A DNA stretch of 64,000 nt from CAYPGJ01 sp050174775 (GTDB lineage Bacteria > Planctomycetota > Phycisphaerae > Phycisphaerales > UBA1924). The notes under the pieces are model-generated. The model had not been told where the DNA came from, did not search any database, and saw nothing but the letters and a program-made list of their open reading frames with translations. Both the position numbers and the translations under genes were made by a program. Location of the stretch: contig JBFXJP010000004.1 of NCBI GenBank assembly GCA_050174775.1, positions 1 to 64,000 on the forward strand, written 5' to 3'. Positions 16,088 to 25,307 of this stretch are shown here, in pieces. How positions within the stretch are numbered: the first letter of the stretch is position 1; every line of letters starts with the position of its first letter.

Positions 16088-17997
16088 GCCGCGTGGGTGA
16101 CACGGCCGGGCCGCGGCCGGGAGGGCGAGGGTACTGGTCCCGTCTGATGGAGTCGCCGATGCGCGACGTGGTGCGTCTGCGCGCGACAGGGCGATGCGAC
16201 GTCAAAGGGCAGGTGCACCGCGCGGGGCTGCCTGCCGAGGTGGAAGCGCTCGTGCTGCGGGTGGTCCGGAAAACGAGGCTCTGGCGGCTCGAGAAGGCGG
16301 ACGTGGCGCGGGAGCTGGTCGCGCACTTCTCAGACGGGCTGGAGGCGGGTCGGACGGCACAGGAACTGATCGAGGCATTCGGTGACGAGACGAACGCGGC
16401 CAGGCTGATCCGGCGCGCCAAGCGCAGGAACCGGAGCACCGTGTGGCACGCGTGGCTCTGGACGCGTCGCGCCCTCGGCGCGCTCGTGCTCGTGATGCTC
16501 GCGGGCTACGGCTGGCTCGCGTACGTGTACTTCACGTCGAAGCCGGTGATCTCGCACGATTACTTCGCGGACATCAACGCCAAGGCCGCGTCGTGGGAGC
16601 CCGAGCAGCGGGCGTGGCCGCTGTACCGGGAGGCGATCCTGGCGATGCGGCCGTGGCCGGAGATGACGACGAAACAGTGCACGAGTCCGGTGACGTGCGA
16701 GACGCATCGTCCGGCGCTGACGAGCTGGCTTGCGGAGCACGCGACAGGCATGGCGCTGGTGCGCGAAGCGGCGAGCAGGCCTGGCATGGGGCTATGCGTG
16801 GCGTCGGGCGTGCAGGAGGAAGACCGGGACTTCTGGCTGAAACTCGAGGTGGTGACGGAGGAATCGCTGCAGGAGCCCCAGCACGAGCTGTTCGATGGGA
16901 GTGTGATCAGCACGCTTCTGCCGCACCTGGGGGAGATGAGACACCTGACCCGTCTGCTCGCGGCGGAGGCAGTGCTGGCGGCGGAGCGTGGGGATGGGGA
17001 ACGCGCGGCGGGCTCTGTCGTAGCGATCGTGCGGACGGCCGAGCACACGAGAGAGATTCCCTTCCTCATCAATGATCTGGTCGGTGTTGCGCAGCTGGCG
17101 CTCGCGTGTGACACGGCGAGCCGCATGCTGCACGAGCATCACGACGCGTTTTCTGCGGCACAGCTGCGCGACATGGCGCACGCCCTCTCCGCGCACGACG
17201 GAGGAGGGCGGGTGCGCGTGAGTCTTGACGGGGAGAGGGCGAGCTTTCACGACTTCGTGCAGCGTGCGTATTCGGACGACGGCGATGGCAACGGGCGTCT
17301 CGTGGCGGTGCTGGACATGTTCGAGGAGGACAGTGTGTGGACGGGGCCTCGTCCGAGGTCGGTGACGAGCGCGGCCGTGGGCCCGCTGCTGATGGCCGCG
17401 AGCGCGCCGCGTCACGACCTGCTCGCGCGCTTCGATGCGCTGCTGGAGCGGTTTCGTGCGGCGGGCGAGCTCCCGCTGGTCGAGCGGCGAGCGGAGGTGG
17501 CGCGGGTTGAGAGCGAGTTCGGGCTGGATCGGCCGGACATCTGGGAGAGCAACCGGTACGCGCTGGTTCACCTGCTGACACCGTCGCTCACGACGGTGAT
17601 CGCCGCCGGCGATCTCGCCACGATGCGCCGTGACGCCGCCCTCACGGCCATCGCGCTCGAACTCCACCGTCGCGAGCACGGGACGTACCCGGCCACGCTC
17701 ACGGAACTGACGCCGAGGCACATGCCGAGCGTGCCGGAGGACCGGTTCGTCGGCAGGCCGATGGGGTACCGGCTGGACGAGCAAGGGATGCCGATCCTCT
17801 ACAGCGTGGGCAACGATGGGGACGATGACGGCGGGCGGCTGTCGGAGGGGTTCAAGACCGCGCACGAGGCGAACGACGCCGCGGCCAAGTGGCAGGAGAT
17901 CACGCGCGGCCCGACGCCCGACGGGGATTGGATCCTCTACCCGCACCTGCCGCGCGAAGCGCCCGTGCATCCGGAGGATGAGGAAGGCGATGAATAA
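16084..17997 (+). CDS. PadR-associated membrane protein
   Basis: A 637-residue protein starting inside the padR stop (ATGA). The first 110 residues are helical and basic (VARELVAHFSDGLEAG, LIEAFGDETNAARLIRR), resembling the HAAS/DUF1700-type helical domain that commonly follows PadR regulators. One membrane span follows (GALVLVMLAGYGWLAYVYF, about residues 136-155) and then a large external domain of unknown fold. The C-terminus, with HGTYPATLTELTP, a VPEDRFVGRPMGYRLD stretch and YSVGNDGDDDGG, matches a tail often seen in planctomycete pseudopilin-like proteins. The substrate or signal is unknown; a membrane sensor or effector under PadR control is an inference. Confidence 0.7.
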   Translation: MSRVGDTAGPRPGGRGYWSRLMESPMRDVVRLRATGRCDVKGQVHRAGLPAEVEALVLRVVRKTRLWRLEKADVARELVAHFSDGLEAGRTAQELIEAFGDETNAARLIRRAKRRNRSTVWHAWLWTRRALGALVLVMLAGYGWLAYVYFTSKPVISHDYFADINAKAASWEPEQRAWPLYREAILAMRPWPEMTTKQCTSPVTCETHRPALTSWLAEHATGMALVREAASRPGMGLCVASGVQEEDRDFWLKLEVVTEESLQEPQHELFDGSVISTLLPHLGEMRHLTRLLAAEAVLAAERGDGERAAGSVVAIVRTAEHTREIPFLINDLVGVAQLALACDTASRMLHEHHDAFSAAQLRDMAHALSAHDGGGRVRVSLDGERASFHDFVQRAYSDDGDGNGRLVAVLDMFEEDSVWTGPRPRSVTSAAVGPLLMAASAPRHDLLARFDALLERFRAAGELPLVERRAEVARVESEFGLDRPDIWESNRYALVHLLTPSLTTVIAAGDLATMRRDAALTAIALELHRREHGTYPATLTELTPRHMPSVPEDRFVGRPMGYRLDEQGMPILYSVGNDGDDDGGRLSEGFKTAHEANDAAAKWQEITRGPTPDGDWILYPHLPREAPVHPEDEEGDE

Positions 17998-18049
17998 CGC
18001 CCGCGGGGGGGCGCGGGCGCTGCTCGAAGACGTTTGATCGTGAGGACGC

Positions 18050-19447
18050 TTACGCCCCGGCCATCGCGGGCTGCGCGAGCTTCCGCGGGTCGGTCCGAGC
18101 GATGATGTCGCTCACGCCCTGCTGGTTGAACCCCTTGAACCCGTCGTTGCGCTCCAGGTTCTCCAGGTGCGAGCCGATCGCACCGCTCTTCTTGAACTGC
18201 TCGGCCTGCTCCTTGGTGATCTGGCCTTTCTCCAGCAAGCGCGCGATCCGCTGCTCCGAGACGCACCAGCGCTCGCCCTCCGTGAATGCCTGCCGCAGAT
18301 ACGCGAAGGTGGTGAACGGCGCCATCGTCTTCACATGCGCCTCGTCCTCCAGCTGCTTCACGAGCAGATGCCAGTCGAACATGCACTCGAGGTGGTGCAT
18401 GCCCGCCTGCAGCACCGCCTCCCCGTGCAGCCCGCACCAGAGTCCCACCGTGCCCAGCTCTTTCTTGGCCGGCAGACCGTCGTGCGCAAAGTCCCCCATG
18501 AGCTCCTCGGGCGACATGTCCACGTCGTTGAACGTCGTGATGCCGGTGACCGGTTGCTCCATCACCTGTGCGCCCCAGCCGGCCTCGGCGCCCGCGTAGA
18601 ACCGCTCACGCGCCTTGAAGCCCAGCTTCTCCCAGAGACGGATGAGGCTCTTGAACTGCTCGCGCGAGCAGCGGTAGGTGTGGTGATCGTGGTTCGCCCA
18701 CCCGAGCCCGAGGCTGTCCTGCCGCGCCTTCTGTGCGCGGGCGGCGCGGTTGCGGCGCTGCCAGTAGTCGCGCTCCGCCGCGAAGAACAGGTCACAGGTC
18801 CAGTCGACGCCGAGGTCCTTGATGGCGGCGTCGACGAGGGTGTCAATGAGCGCGAAGCCCTCGCTGTCGTTGGCAAAGTCGCGCTTGCGGGAGCGGAGCG
18901 CTTCGAGGTGCTTCTGCGCGAGAACGGCCTTCTGCGCGTCCGGCCTGGGCGTGGCGTACGAGCGGCAGCCGTGCCGCTCGATGGCCCAGAGTTCCTCCCC
19001 CTTGGCGCCGCGGAACGCGAGCACACGGCGCATCTGGCCGAAGGGCTCGCCGACGATCGGAGACTCCGAACCGAGCATCCATGTGGCGGCGAAGTCCGCC
19101 GCGGAGTCGACCTTGACGGCGATGCGGAGTGCGCCAGACCCGTCGAGCAGGATCTCGGGGAAGATGCCGTCGGGGTTGTGGTAGCACTCCTTGGCGCCTT
19201 CACGATTGATCGTGCGGAAACCGGCGTTCGCCAGGCGCGAACGCATCGCGTCCGTGGCCGGGGCGTGGATGTGGTCGATCCAGTCGAAGAAGCGCGTGGC
19301 GGACTGGGTGCGCATCTTCTCGGCAAGCTCCGCGGCCCTCGGGCAGCCGGCCAGAAACTCCCCGATGAGTTCGTTCACGAGCGCCTGCGCCTTGGGCTGA
19401 GGCTCCCATTTGAACTGCTCGAGCACACTCACGTTGTTCGCCGACAT
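18050..19447 (-). CDS. Conserved-looking protein of unknown function
   Basis: A 465-residue soluble protein without signal peptide. It has two segments with alternating strand/helix and His/Glu-rich motifs: FFDWIDHIHAP...LANAGF near residue 55 and ANHDHHTYRCS...LGFKARERFYAG...GWGAQVMEQP near residue 250, loosely like paired VOC (glyoxalase-fold) modules, but this is only a pattern resemblance. GMHHLECMFDWH near residue 345 is another His-rich region. The ATG at 19447 has AGGGAG 6 nt upstream. It converges with the PadR-associated gene and stands alone. No function is proposed. Confidence 0.6.
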   Translation of the reverse strand: MSANNVSVLEQFKWEPQPKAQALVNELIGEFLAGCPRAAELAEKMRTQSATRFFDWIDHIHAPATDAMRSRLANAGFRTINREGAKECYHNPDGIFPEILLDGSGALRIAVKVDSAADFAATWMLGSESPIVGEPFGQMRRVLAFRGAKGEELWAIERHGCRSYATPRPDAQKAVLAQKHLEALRSRKRDFANDSEGFALIDTLVDAAIKDLGVDWTCDLFFAAERDYWQRRNRAARAQKARQDSLGLGWANHDHHTYRCSREQFKSLIRLWEKLGFKARERFYAGAEAGWGAQVMEQPVTGITTFNDVDMSPEELMGDFAHDGLPAKKELGTVGLWCGLHGEAVLQAGMHHLECMFDWHLLVKQLEDEAHVKTMAPFTTFAYLRQAFTEGERWCVSEQRIARLLEKGQITKEQAEQFKKSGAIGSHLENLERNDGFKGFNQQGVSDIIARTDPRKLAQPAMAGA

Positions 19448-19570
19448 CGATCGCTCCCTATCCCGGAACCACAAAAGCGTCCGTCACGAAGATCGGACGG
19501 ATATGTCCTCAATACTAGCCCCGGCCGCGCCGGGTGCAAGGCACACATAGTAGGGGGGGCGTCTCGACGA

Positions 19571-21034
19571 TCACGACTTGCCCGGCTCGCCCTGCGCGAG
19601 GGAGTACGCCCGCGCGCCGTCGTACTCCGACAGCCACTCCACGTGGTTCCACCGGTGCTCGCGGCTCACCAGCGCGAGCAGGTCGAGCGCCTGACGCTGC
19701 TCCAGCGTCGCGCTCTCATCGCGCAGCTTGAACCGACACCGATAATGATCGACGCAGTCCGGAACGCGCCCGTCCGACGGGTACACCCGCGCTCCCCGGT
19801 TCGAGCACATCTTCAAACGGAACGGCGTGCCCTCCACGAGCAGCTCGAGCCGCTTCCCGAGCGCGTCCGGCGTGCCGTCCCACTCGACGAACACGTCCAT
19901 CCCCAGGTCCCGGCGCGCCGTCGGTCGCACGAGCACCGCATCCCGCGTCACGCTCGGCAGCTTCAGCGGATGGTGCTCGCGCATCTTCATCCCCTGCGGC
20001 ATGCGCCCCAGGTTCGCGATCACCGCATCGGCGAACTCGCGCGTCCCCGTGGCCACGCGCTCCCCCTCCACGTCCGCCGTGCGGCTCATGCCCTGCTGGA
20101 GTGTGAAGAACACCGAGTTCTCGACCGTCGCGCCCGCGGCGAACTGCCCCAGGTGCCGCAGCATCATGGCCGCCGACAGGATCATCGCCGTCGGGTTCGC
20201 GATGTTCTTCCCCGCGATCGTCGGCGCCGAGCCGTGCACCGCCTCGAACATCACCGCGTCGTTCCCGAAGTTCGCCGACGGCGCGAACCCCAGCCCCCCG
20301 ACCAGCCCGCTCGTCAGGTCGCTCAGGATGTCTCCGTTCATGTTCGACGTCACGATGACCTCGAACTTCTCCGGCTGACGCACCAGCATGTGCGCGCAGT
20401 TGTCGACGATGATGTGCTCGGCCCGGATGTCCGGATACTCCGCCGACACCGCCTCGAACGTGCGCTTCAGCAGCCCCTCCGTCATCTTCATGATGTTCGC
20501 CTTCGTCGCGCAGTGAACGCTCTTGCGTCCCTCCGCGCGCGCCAGCTCGAACGCCGCACGCACGATCTTCTCGCACCCTTTCCGCGACATCAGCTTCAGG
20601 CACTGCGCCACGCCCGGCGTCTGCATGTGCTCGATGCCCGCGTACAGGTCCTCGACGTTCTCCCGAACCACCACGAGGTCGATGCCGCGCCCCGAGAACG
20701 GCGTTGGCACGCCCGGCAGCTCGCGCACCGGCCGGATGTTCGCGTACAGCTCGAACATCTTCCGCAGCGTCACGTTCGCCGAGTTCTCCCCGAACCCCAC
20801 CGGCGTCTCCAGCGGCCCCTTCAGCGCCACGCCCGTCCGCTGGATCGAGTCCATCGTCTCCCTCGGCACGCCCGTCTGATCCCCGCGCTTGAACACCACC
20901 GCGCCCGCCTCGCACCGCTCCCACTCGATCCCCGCGCCCACCGCCTCGAGCACGCGAACCGCGGCGCCCACCACTTCCGGGCCGATCCCGTCCCCCTCGA
21001 TCAACGTCACACGCCGCTTCGCCTGGCCCGCCAT
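19571..21034 (-). CDS. icd: Isocitrate dehydrogenase (NADP type, Thermus-like)
   Basis: A 487-residue beta-decarboxylating dehydrogenase for the TCA step isocitrate to 2-oxoglutarate. Core motifs: LIEGDGIGPEVV at the N-terminus, RENVEDLYAGIEH (about residue 115), the Mg-binding SNMNGDILSDL, GGLGFAPSANFG and HGSAPTIAGKNIANP. The roughly 130-residue C-terminal extension (FVEWDGTPDALGKRLE...) matches the long Thermus-type isocitrate dehydrogenase and argues against isopropylmalate dehydrogenase. The ATG at 21034 has AGGAAG at 8 nt; longer starts up to 21136 give an implausible leader. Monocistronic by position. Confidence 0.88.
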   Translation of the reverse strand: MAGQAKRRVTLIEGDGIGPEVVGAAVRVLEAVGAGIEWERCEAGAVVFKRGDQTGVPRETMDSIQRTGVALKGPLETPVGFGENSANVTLRKMFELYANIRPVRELPGVPTPFSGRGIDLVVVRENVEDLYAGIEHMQTPGVAQCLKLMSRKGCEKIVRAAFELARAEGRKSVHCATKANIMKMTEGLLKRTFEAVSAEYPDIRAEHIIVDNCAHMLVRQPEKFEVIVTSNMNGDILSDLTSGLVGGLGFAPSANFGNDAVMFEAVHGSAPTIAGKNIANPTAMILSAAMMLRHLGQFAAGATVENSVFFTLQQGMSRTADVEGERVATGTREFADAVIANLGRMPQGMKMREHHPLKLPSVTRDAVLVRPTARRDLGMDVFVEWDGTPDALGKRLELLVEGTPFRLKMCSNRGARVYPSDGRVPDCVDHYRCRFKLRDESATLEQRQALDLLALVSREHRWNHVEWLSEYDGARAYSLAQGEPGKS

Positions 21035-21166
21035 GGTCCGCACTTCCTCGCTTCGGTTCATTCGTTCGCACACCCGCATCGCGCCGCGCGACGATCGCGC
21101 CCGCCGATGGGGGCAGGAATTGTATCGACCCCTCACGCGCGCCTCCGCGCTCGTTTCACCCTGCGC

Positions 21167-23395
21167 TTATCGGCCGTTTCGCGCCGCGCGCTGCTCGTCC
21201 AGCGCCACTTTCATCAGATACGCAAACACACCCAGCGCCTCGGGCGAATCCGGCGGCGCGTCGCTCGGCGTCGCGCGCGGCTCGTACGACCCGTCCGGAC
21301 GCATCTCCCACGCCACGCGCCGGTCCGCCAGCAGCGCCTCCACGATCGACGCCAGCTTCCGACGCGCCCCGCCGTCGCGGATCGGCGTGATCGCCTCCAC
21401 GCGCGTGTCCAGGTTCCGGTGCATCCAGTCCGACGACCCGATGTACCACTCCCCCTCGACAGGGTCCGCGCTCCCGTTCGCGAAGAAGTACATCCGCGAG
21501 TGCTCCAGGAACCGACCCACGTTCGAGATCACCCGGATGTTCTCGCTCAGACCCGGCGCGCCCGGACGCAGACAGCAGAACCCGCGCACGATCAGGTCGA
21601 TCTTCACACCGGCCTGCGCAGCCTCGTACAGCTTCTCCGTCAGCGACACGTCCTCCATCGCGTTCATCTTCGCCACGATCCGCGCCGGTTTCCCCGCGCG
21701 CGCGTGCTCGATCTCCCGATCGATCATCTCCACGAACCGCTGACGCATCGTGGTCGGAGCCACCAGCAGCGCGGCGTAATCCCGCTTCCTCGACCGACCC
21801 GTCAGCAGGTTGAACAGCTCGACGATGTCCCCCGTGATCTCCGGGTCGCACGTCAGCAGCCCCAGGTCCGTGTACAGCTGCGCCGTCTGCGAGTTGTAGT
21901 TGCCCGTCCCGATGTGCCCGTAGCAACGCAGCCCGCCCGGCGCGTCCGACTCGCGCCGCACCACCAGCGCGATCTTCGCGTGCGTCTTCAGCGCGACAAC
22001 CCCGTACGCCACGTGCACGCCAGCCTTCTCGAGCGCCTGCGCGCGCTGCACGTTCGCCGACTCCTCGAACCGCGCCCGAAGCTCGACCAGGCACGCCACC
22101 TGCTTGCCCGACTCCGCGGCCCGGATCAGCTCCGGGATGAACGGCGAATCCGCGCTCGTGCGGTAGATCGTCTGCTTGATCGCCACCACCTTCGGGTCGC
22201 GCGCCGCGGCCCGGATAAACCGCTCCACCGAAGCCGCGAAACTCTCGTACGGATGATGCACGAGCAGGTCCCCCTGCCGGATCACCTGGAAGATGTCCAC
22301 GTCGTCATCCGCGAGACGCGCGGGAGCCACCGGCTCCCACACCTCTCGCTTCAGCTCCGGCAGGTTCACCCCGAACAGGTCGAACAGATCCCCGTACTCC
22401 AGCATCCCGCGCCGCTGGAACACCTCCTCCGCGCCCAGGTCCAGCTCGTCCATCACGAACGAGAGCACCTTCGGATCGGGACTCTCATGCACTTCGAGCC
22501 GCACCGGACGCGCGAACCGGCGCTGCTTGAGCGCCTCCGCAACCGTCTCGAGCAGATCGTCCGCGTCCTCGTCGTGCGTCACCTCGGCGTTCCGCGTCAC
22601 GCGGAAGGGCATCACCGACAGGATCGTCATCCCGGGGAACAGGTCGTCGAGGTTGTTCTGGATCACCTCCTCGAGGTGCATCACGCGCAGCGGCCTCCCG
22701 GCGCGCGGCGGGTCCAGCGGCGCGCCCGGATCATCCACGCGCACCCATCTCGGCTTTAGTTCGGGGATCTTCACCCGCGCAAACAGCGGCTCGTCCCGGT
22801 CCGGGTGCGTCAGCAGCACGCCAAGGTTCTCGCTCAGGTTCGAGATGAACGGGAAGCGGTGCCCCGGGTCGACCGCGAGCGGGGTCAGGATGGGGAACAC
22901 CGACGCGCGGTACCACCCCTCCACGCGCGCGCGCTCGTCGGGGCTCGCGTCGGCGAAACGCACCACCTCGATGCCGTGCCGCGCCAGCTCCGGCAGCAGA
23001 TCACGCTCCCAGCACTCCGCCTGGATGCGCTGCAGATCGACGATCCGCTCGCGGATCGCGCGCAGCTGGTCGGCGAGCCCGAGCCCGCACGGAGAGCGCG
23101 GCGCCGCGCCCACGAGCATGTCGCGCCGCAGCACGCCCACGCGCTTCATGAAGAACTCATCGAGGTTCGACGAGAAGATCGCCAGAAACTTCAGCCGCTC
23201 GAGCAGCGGGGTGCGCTCGTCCAACGAGAGCGCCAGCACCCGGTAGTTGAATTCCAGCCACGAGAGGTCCCGGTTGAGGAAGCGCTCAGACGCGCCCATG
23301 GCGCCGCTCCGCGCGGGAGCGTCCGCCCCGCCCGCACTCTCGCTTGGAACGCTCACGCGCTGACCCTCACTCGCCCTCGACGCCGCACGCGTCAT
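21167..23395 (-). CDS. ppk1: Polyphosphate kinase 1
   Basis: A 742-residue PPK1, which makes polyphosphate reversibly from ATP. N-terminal FLNRDLSWLEFNYRVL and FSSNLDEFFMKRV, ATP-binding region, autophosphorylated His in CYGHIGTGNYNSQTA (about residue 460), HPYESF upstream of it, and second conserved His in IGSSDWMHRNLDTRVE. Length is in the normal range. The start at 23395 is chosen because it overlaps the queD stop as ATGA (23392-23395), implying translational coupling. The open frame extends to 23593 but that part lies inside queD. About 45 N-terminal residues before NRDLSW are Ala/Ser-rich. Confidence 0.95.
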   Translation of the reverse strand: MTRAASRASEGQRVSVPSESAGGADAPARSGAMGASERFLNRDLSWLEFNYRVLALSLDERTPLLERLKFLAIFSSNLDEFFMKRVGVLRRDMLVGAAPRSPCGLGLADQLRAIRERIVDLQRIQAECWERDLLPELARHGIEVVRFADASPDERARVEGWYRASVFPILTPLAVDPGHRFPFISNLSENLGVLLTHPDRDEPLFARVKIPELKPRWVRVDDPGAPLDPPRAGRPLRVMHLEEVIQNNLDDLFPGMTILSVMPFRVTRNAEVTHDEDADDLLETVAEALKQRRFARPVRLEVHESPDPKVLSFVMDELDLGAEEVFQRRGMLEYGDLFDLFGVNLPELKREVWEPVAPARLADDDVDIFQVIRQGDLLVHHPYESFAASVERFIRAAARDPKVVAIKQTIYRTSADSPFIPELIRAAESGKQVACLVELRARFEESANVQRAQALEKAGVHVAYGVVALKTHAKIALVVRRESDAPGGLRCYGHIGTGNYNSQTAQLYTDLGLLTCDPEITGDIVELFNLLTGRSRKRDYAALLVAPTTMRQRFVEMIDREIEHARAGKPARIVAKMNAMEDVSLTEKLYEAAQAGVKIDLIVRGFCCLRPGAPGLSENIRVISNVGRFLEHSRMYFFANGSADPVEGEWYIGSSDWMHRNLDTRVEAITPIRDGGARRKLASIVEALLADRRVAWEMRPDGSYEPRATPSDAPPDSPEALGVFAYLMKVALDEQRAARNGR

Positions 23396-23781
23396 CGTCC
23401 CTCCCCTTCCGCGCGCCACAACGCGGCGCACCCCGGCGCCTCCGTCACGCGCGACCACAACACCCGCACGCCCTCTCGGCACGACGCCCGCGCCCACGCG
23501 GCAACATGCTCCCCGATGTGGCGTGCCACCAGCTCCGCGCTCGGGTTCTTGCCCGCGAACGCCGCGCTCGCGTTCAGGTCGTTGTTCCGCCACGGGCCCA
23601 CGACCTCATCCACCGCGCCCTCCAGCGCGTGGAAGTCGCACACCAGTCCGTCATCATCCAGCGCCTCGGCGCCCACGCACACCGTCACATGCCAGTTATG
23701 CCCGTGCACCGGCTCACGCACACCGCCCACACGAATCGCGTGCGCAGCGCAGAACTCGGTCTCGACCGTCACTTCAAACAT
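23392..23781 (-). CDS. queD: 6-carboxytetrahydropterin/6-pyruvoyltetrahydropterin synthase-like (QueD)
   Basis: A 129-residue T-fold enzyme of the QueD/PTPS family, acting on dihydroneopterin triphosphate in queuosine or pterin synthesis. Seen: ETEFCAAHAIRV with catalytic Cys and first zinc His, then VHGHNWHVTV supplying the other two zinc His, LVCDFHALEG, LDG..NND LN and a Glu near the end (VTEAPGC). Start MFEVTVETEF at 23781. It overlaps ppk1, an unusual pairing without an obvious metabolic link. No other queuosine genes are in the window. Confidence 0.88.
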   Translation of the reverse strand: MFEVTVETEFCAAHAIRVGGVREPVHGHNWHVTVCVGAEALDDDGLVCDFHALEGAVDEVVGPWRNNDLNASAAFAGKNPSAELVARHIGEHVAAWARASCREGVRVLWSRVTEAPGCAALWRAEGEGR

Positions 23782-23942
23782 CAAGTCGCTCCGAAGCGGG
23801 CCCACACTCTAGCCCGCTCCCGTCCGAAAACCTCCCGACCGGATCGTCAAGATTCCTCATCCACTCCACTCTCCACCCGCTTTTTCCGGTCAACCCGCCG
23901 CCCGAACAGGTCGATAACCACCCCGACCCACGGAGTGCGCCC

Positions 23943-25274
23943 ATGCCCCCTCTCAACCTCGCTTCCCTCAGACCCGGAGACGTTCTCCGTCAGGCCATCT
24001 ACACACCACACGGCGCCAAGGTGCTGCCGCGCGGCGTCACGCTCACCACCGACCTCATCACCTCCCTGCGCCTCAGCCACTCGCGCCTCCTCCTCGGCTT
24101 CCCCACCAACCGACGCAACCCCGACCGGACCGACGCGCTGCCCGAGATAGATCTCGGACTCCAGGACGGCGACGACGCGCAGACAGCAGTGTTTTCGACC
24201 GTGGCCTGGCGCCGCTACCTCAAGCGCGCCGACGCCGTGGTGGCCGAGCGCGCCGTCCGGTGGCGCATGATCCCGCTCCGAACCTCCGACGCCATCGAGC
24301 CCTATATCGATGATCATGCCGACCCGGCGCACGATCACAGCCGACATCTCGCCGTCAGCATCGAGGGCGCGCGCCGACGGCCCGAGTGGACATCCCTCCA
24401 CGCGGAAACCCTCGAATCCATCGCCGAGGGCCGCCGCATCGACCTCGCGCACGAGACGCTCCCCATCGTGGACGACATGATGCGTCACCTCCACGCCGCG
24501 CCCGCGCGCTTCCCAGCGCTCGCGCTCAAGCACGTCCGCGACGCGGACTATCTCCCCTCTCACGCGCTCGCCAACGCCATCTTCGCCGCGGCAATCGCAG
24601 CGCGACTGGGACACGACGAATCGCACATCCGGCTCGTGGTGCTCGCCGCGCTCTTCTGCGACGTCGGCATGGCCGCGCTCTCGCCCCAGCTCCTCGCCTC
24701 CGACCGCCCGCTCGACGAGGTCTCGCTCAATCGGGTCCGCCGACACCCGGCTCTCTCCGTGGCGATGCTCGCCGCGACCACGAACATCGATGAACGCGTG
24801 CTGCTGATCATCCACCAGCACCACGAGCGCGAGGACGGCTCGGGATACCCCCGCGCCCTCCGCGCTTCCTCTATCCACGATCTCGCAAAGGTGCTCGCGG
24901 TCGCCGACGTCTGCGCCGCAGCCACGGCCTACCGGCCATACCGCATCGTCCAGCACAAGCCCGCGCACGGGCTCGCCGAAGCCGTCCGCCTCGCCAACGC
25001 CGGCACGCTCGACCGCGCCACCACGCTCGCGCTCCTCGAAGCCGTGGGGCTCTATCCCGTCGGCTCCTACGTGCGCCTCTCCGATGCGACCAACGCGATC
25101 GTGCTCGCGGCAAACCCGTCCTGCGTGGACCGTCCGCTCGTGCAGCGGCTCGCGTCAGACGGCGCCCCCGAGGGTGAACCGATCGACCTCACGCAACAGC
25201 ACGACGAGGGGCTGAGCGTGGTCGCACCGATCGATGAGCCGGCGCCGCCGTCCCGCCTGCACCACGCCGCCTGA
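23943..25274 (+). CDS. HD-GYP domain protein with degenerate HD site
   Basis: A 443-residue cytosolic protein. An N-terminal segment LRPGDVLRQAIYTPHGAKVLPRG resembles the strand-rich lead domain of many HD-GYP proteins. The HD-GYP domain spans about 195-355: HHEREDGSGYP is intact and ADVCAAATAYRPYR follows, but the metal-binding HDIGK motif reads CDVGM (about residue 240), so His and Lys are lost. Active HD-GYP enzymes degrade cyclic-di-GMP; this one may only bind a ligand or partner. GGAG lies 7 nt before the ATG. It is followed after 33 nt by a phosphohexomutase gene with its own -10-like box. Confidence 0.8.
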   Translation: MPPLNLASLRPGDVLRQAIYTPHGAKVLPRGVTLTTDLITSLRLSHSRLLLGFPTNRRNPDRTDALPEIDLGLQDGDDAQTAVFSTVAWRRYLKRADAVVAERAVRWRMIPLRTSDAIEPYIDDHADPAHDHSRHLAVSIEGARRRPEWTSLHAETLESIAEGRRIDLAHETLPIVDDMMRHLHAAPARFPALALKHVRDADYLPSHALANAIFAAAIAARLGHDESHIRLVVLAALFCDVGMAALSPQLLASDRPLDEVSLNRVRRHPALSVAMLAATTNIDERVLLIIHQHHEREDGSGYPRALRASSIHDLAKVLAVADVCAAATAYRPYRIVQHKPAHGLAEAVRLANAGTLDRATTLALLEAVGLYPVGSYVRLSDATNAIVLAANPSCVDRPLVQRLASDGAPEGEPIDLTQQHDEGLSVVAPIDEPAPPSRLHHAA

Positions 25275-25294
25275 CGAACGCGCCGCGCCCTGAG

Positions 25295-25300
25295 TATGCT
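25295..25300 (+). promoter_or_regulatory. -10-like box for leaderless phosphohexomutase gene
   Basis: TATGCT ends 7 nt before ATG 25308 and no Shine-Dalgarno is present, so transcription would begin at or next to the start codon. Confidence 0.4.
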
Positions 25301-25307
25301 CGCCCCG

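Noticed and set aside
17999..18018. GCCCGCG/CGCGGGC hairpin after the PadR-associated gene
   Set aside because: It has a G6 loop and no T-run on either side, so it is not a convincing intrinsic terminator.
18167..22759. Plus-strand open frame of 1530 codons antisense to the unknown gene, icd and ppk1
   Set aside because: Arg/His/Pro-rich reverse frame with no motif; the minus-strand genes have clear family motifs and ribosome binding sites.
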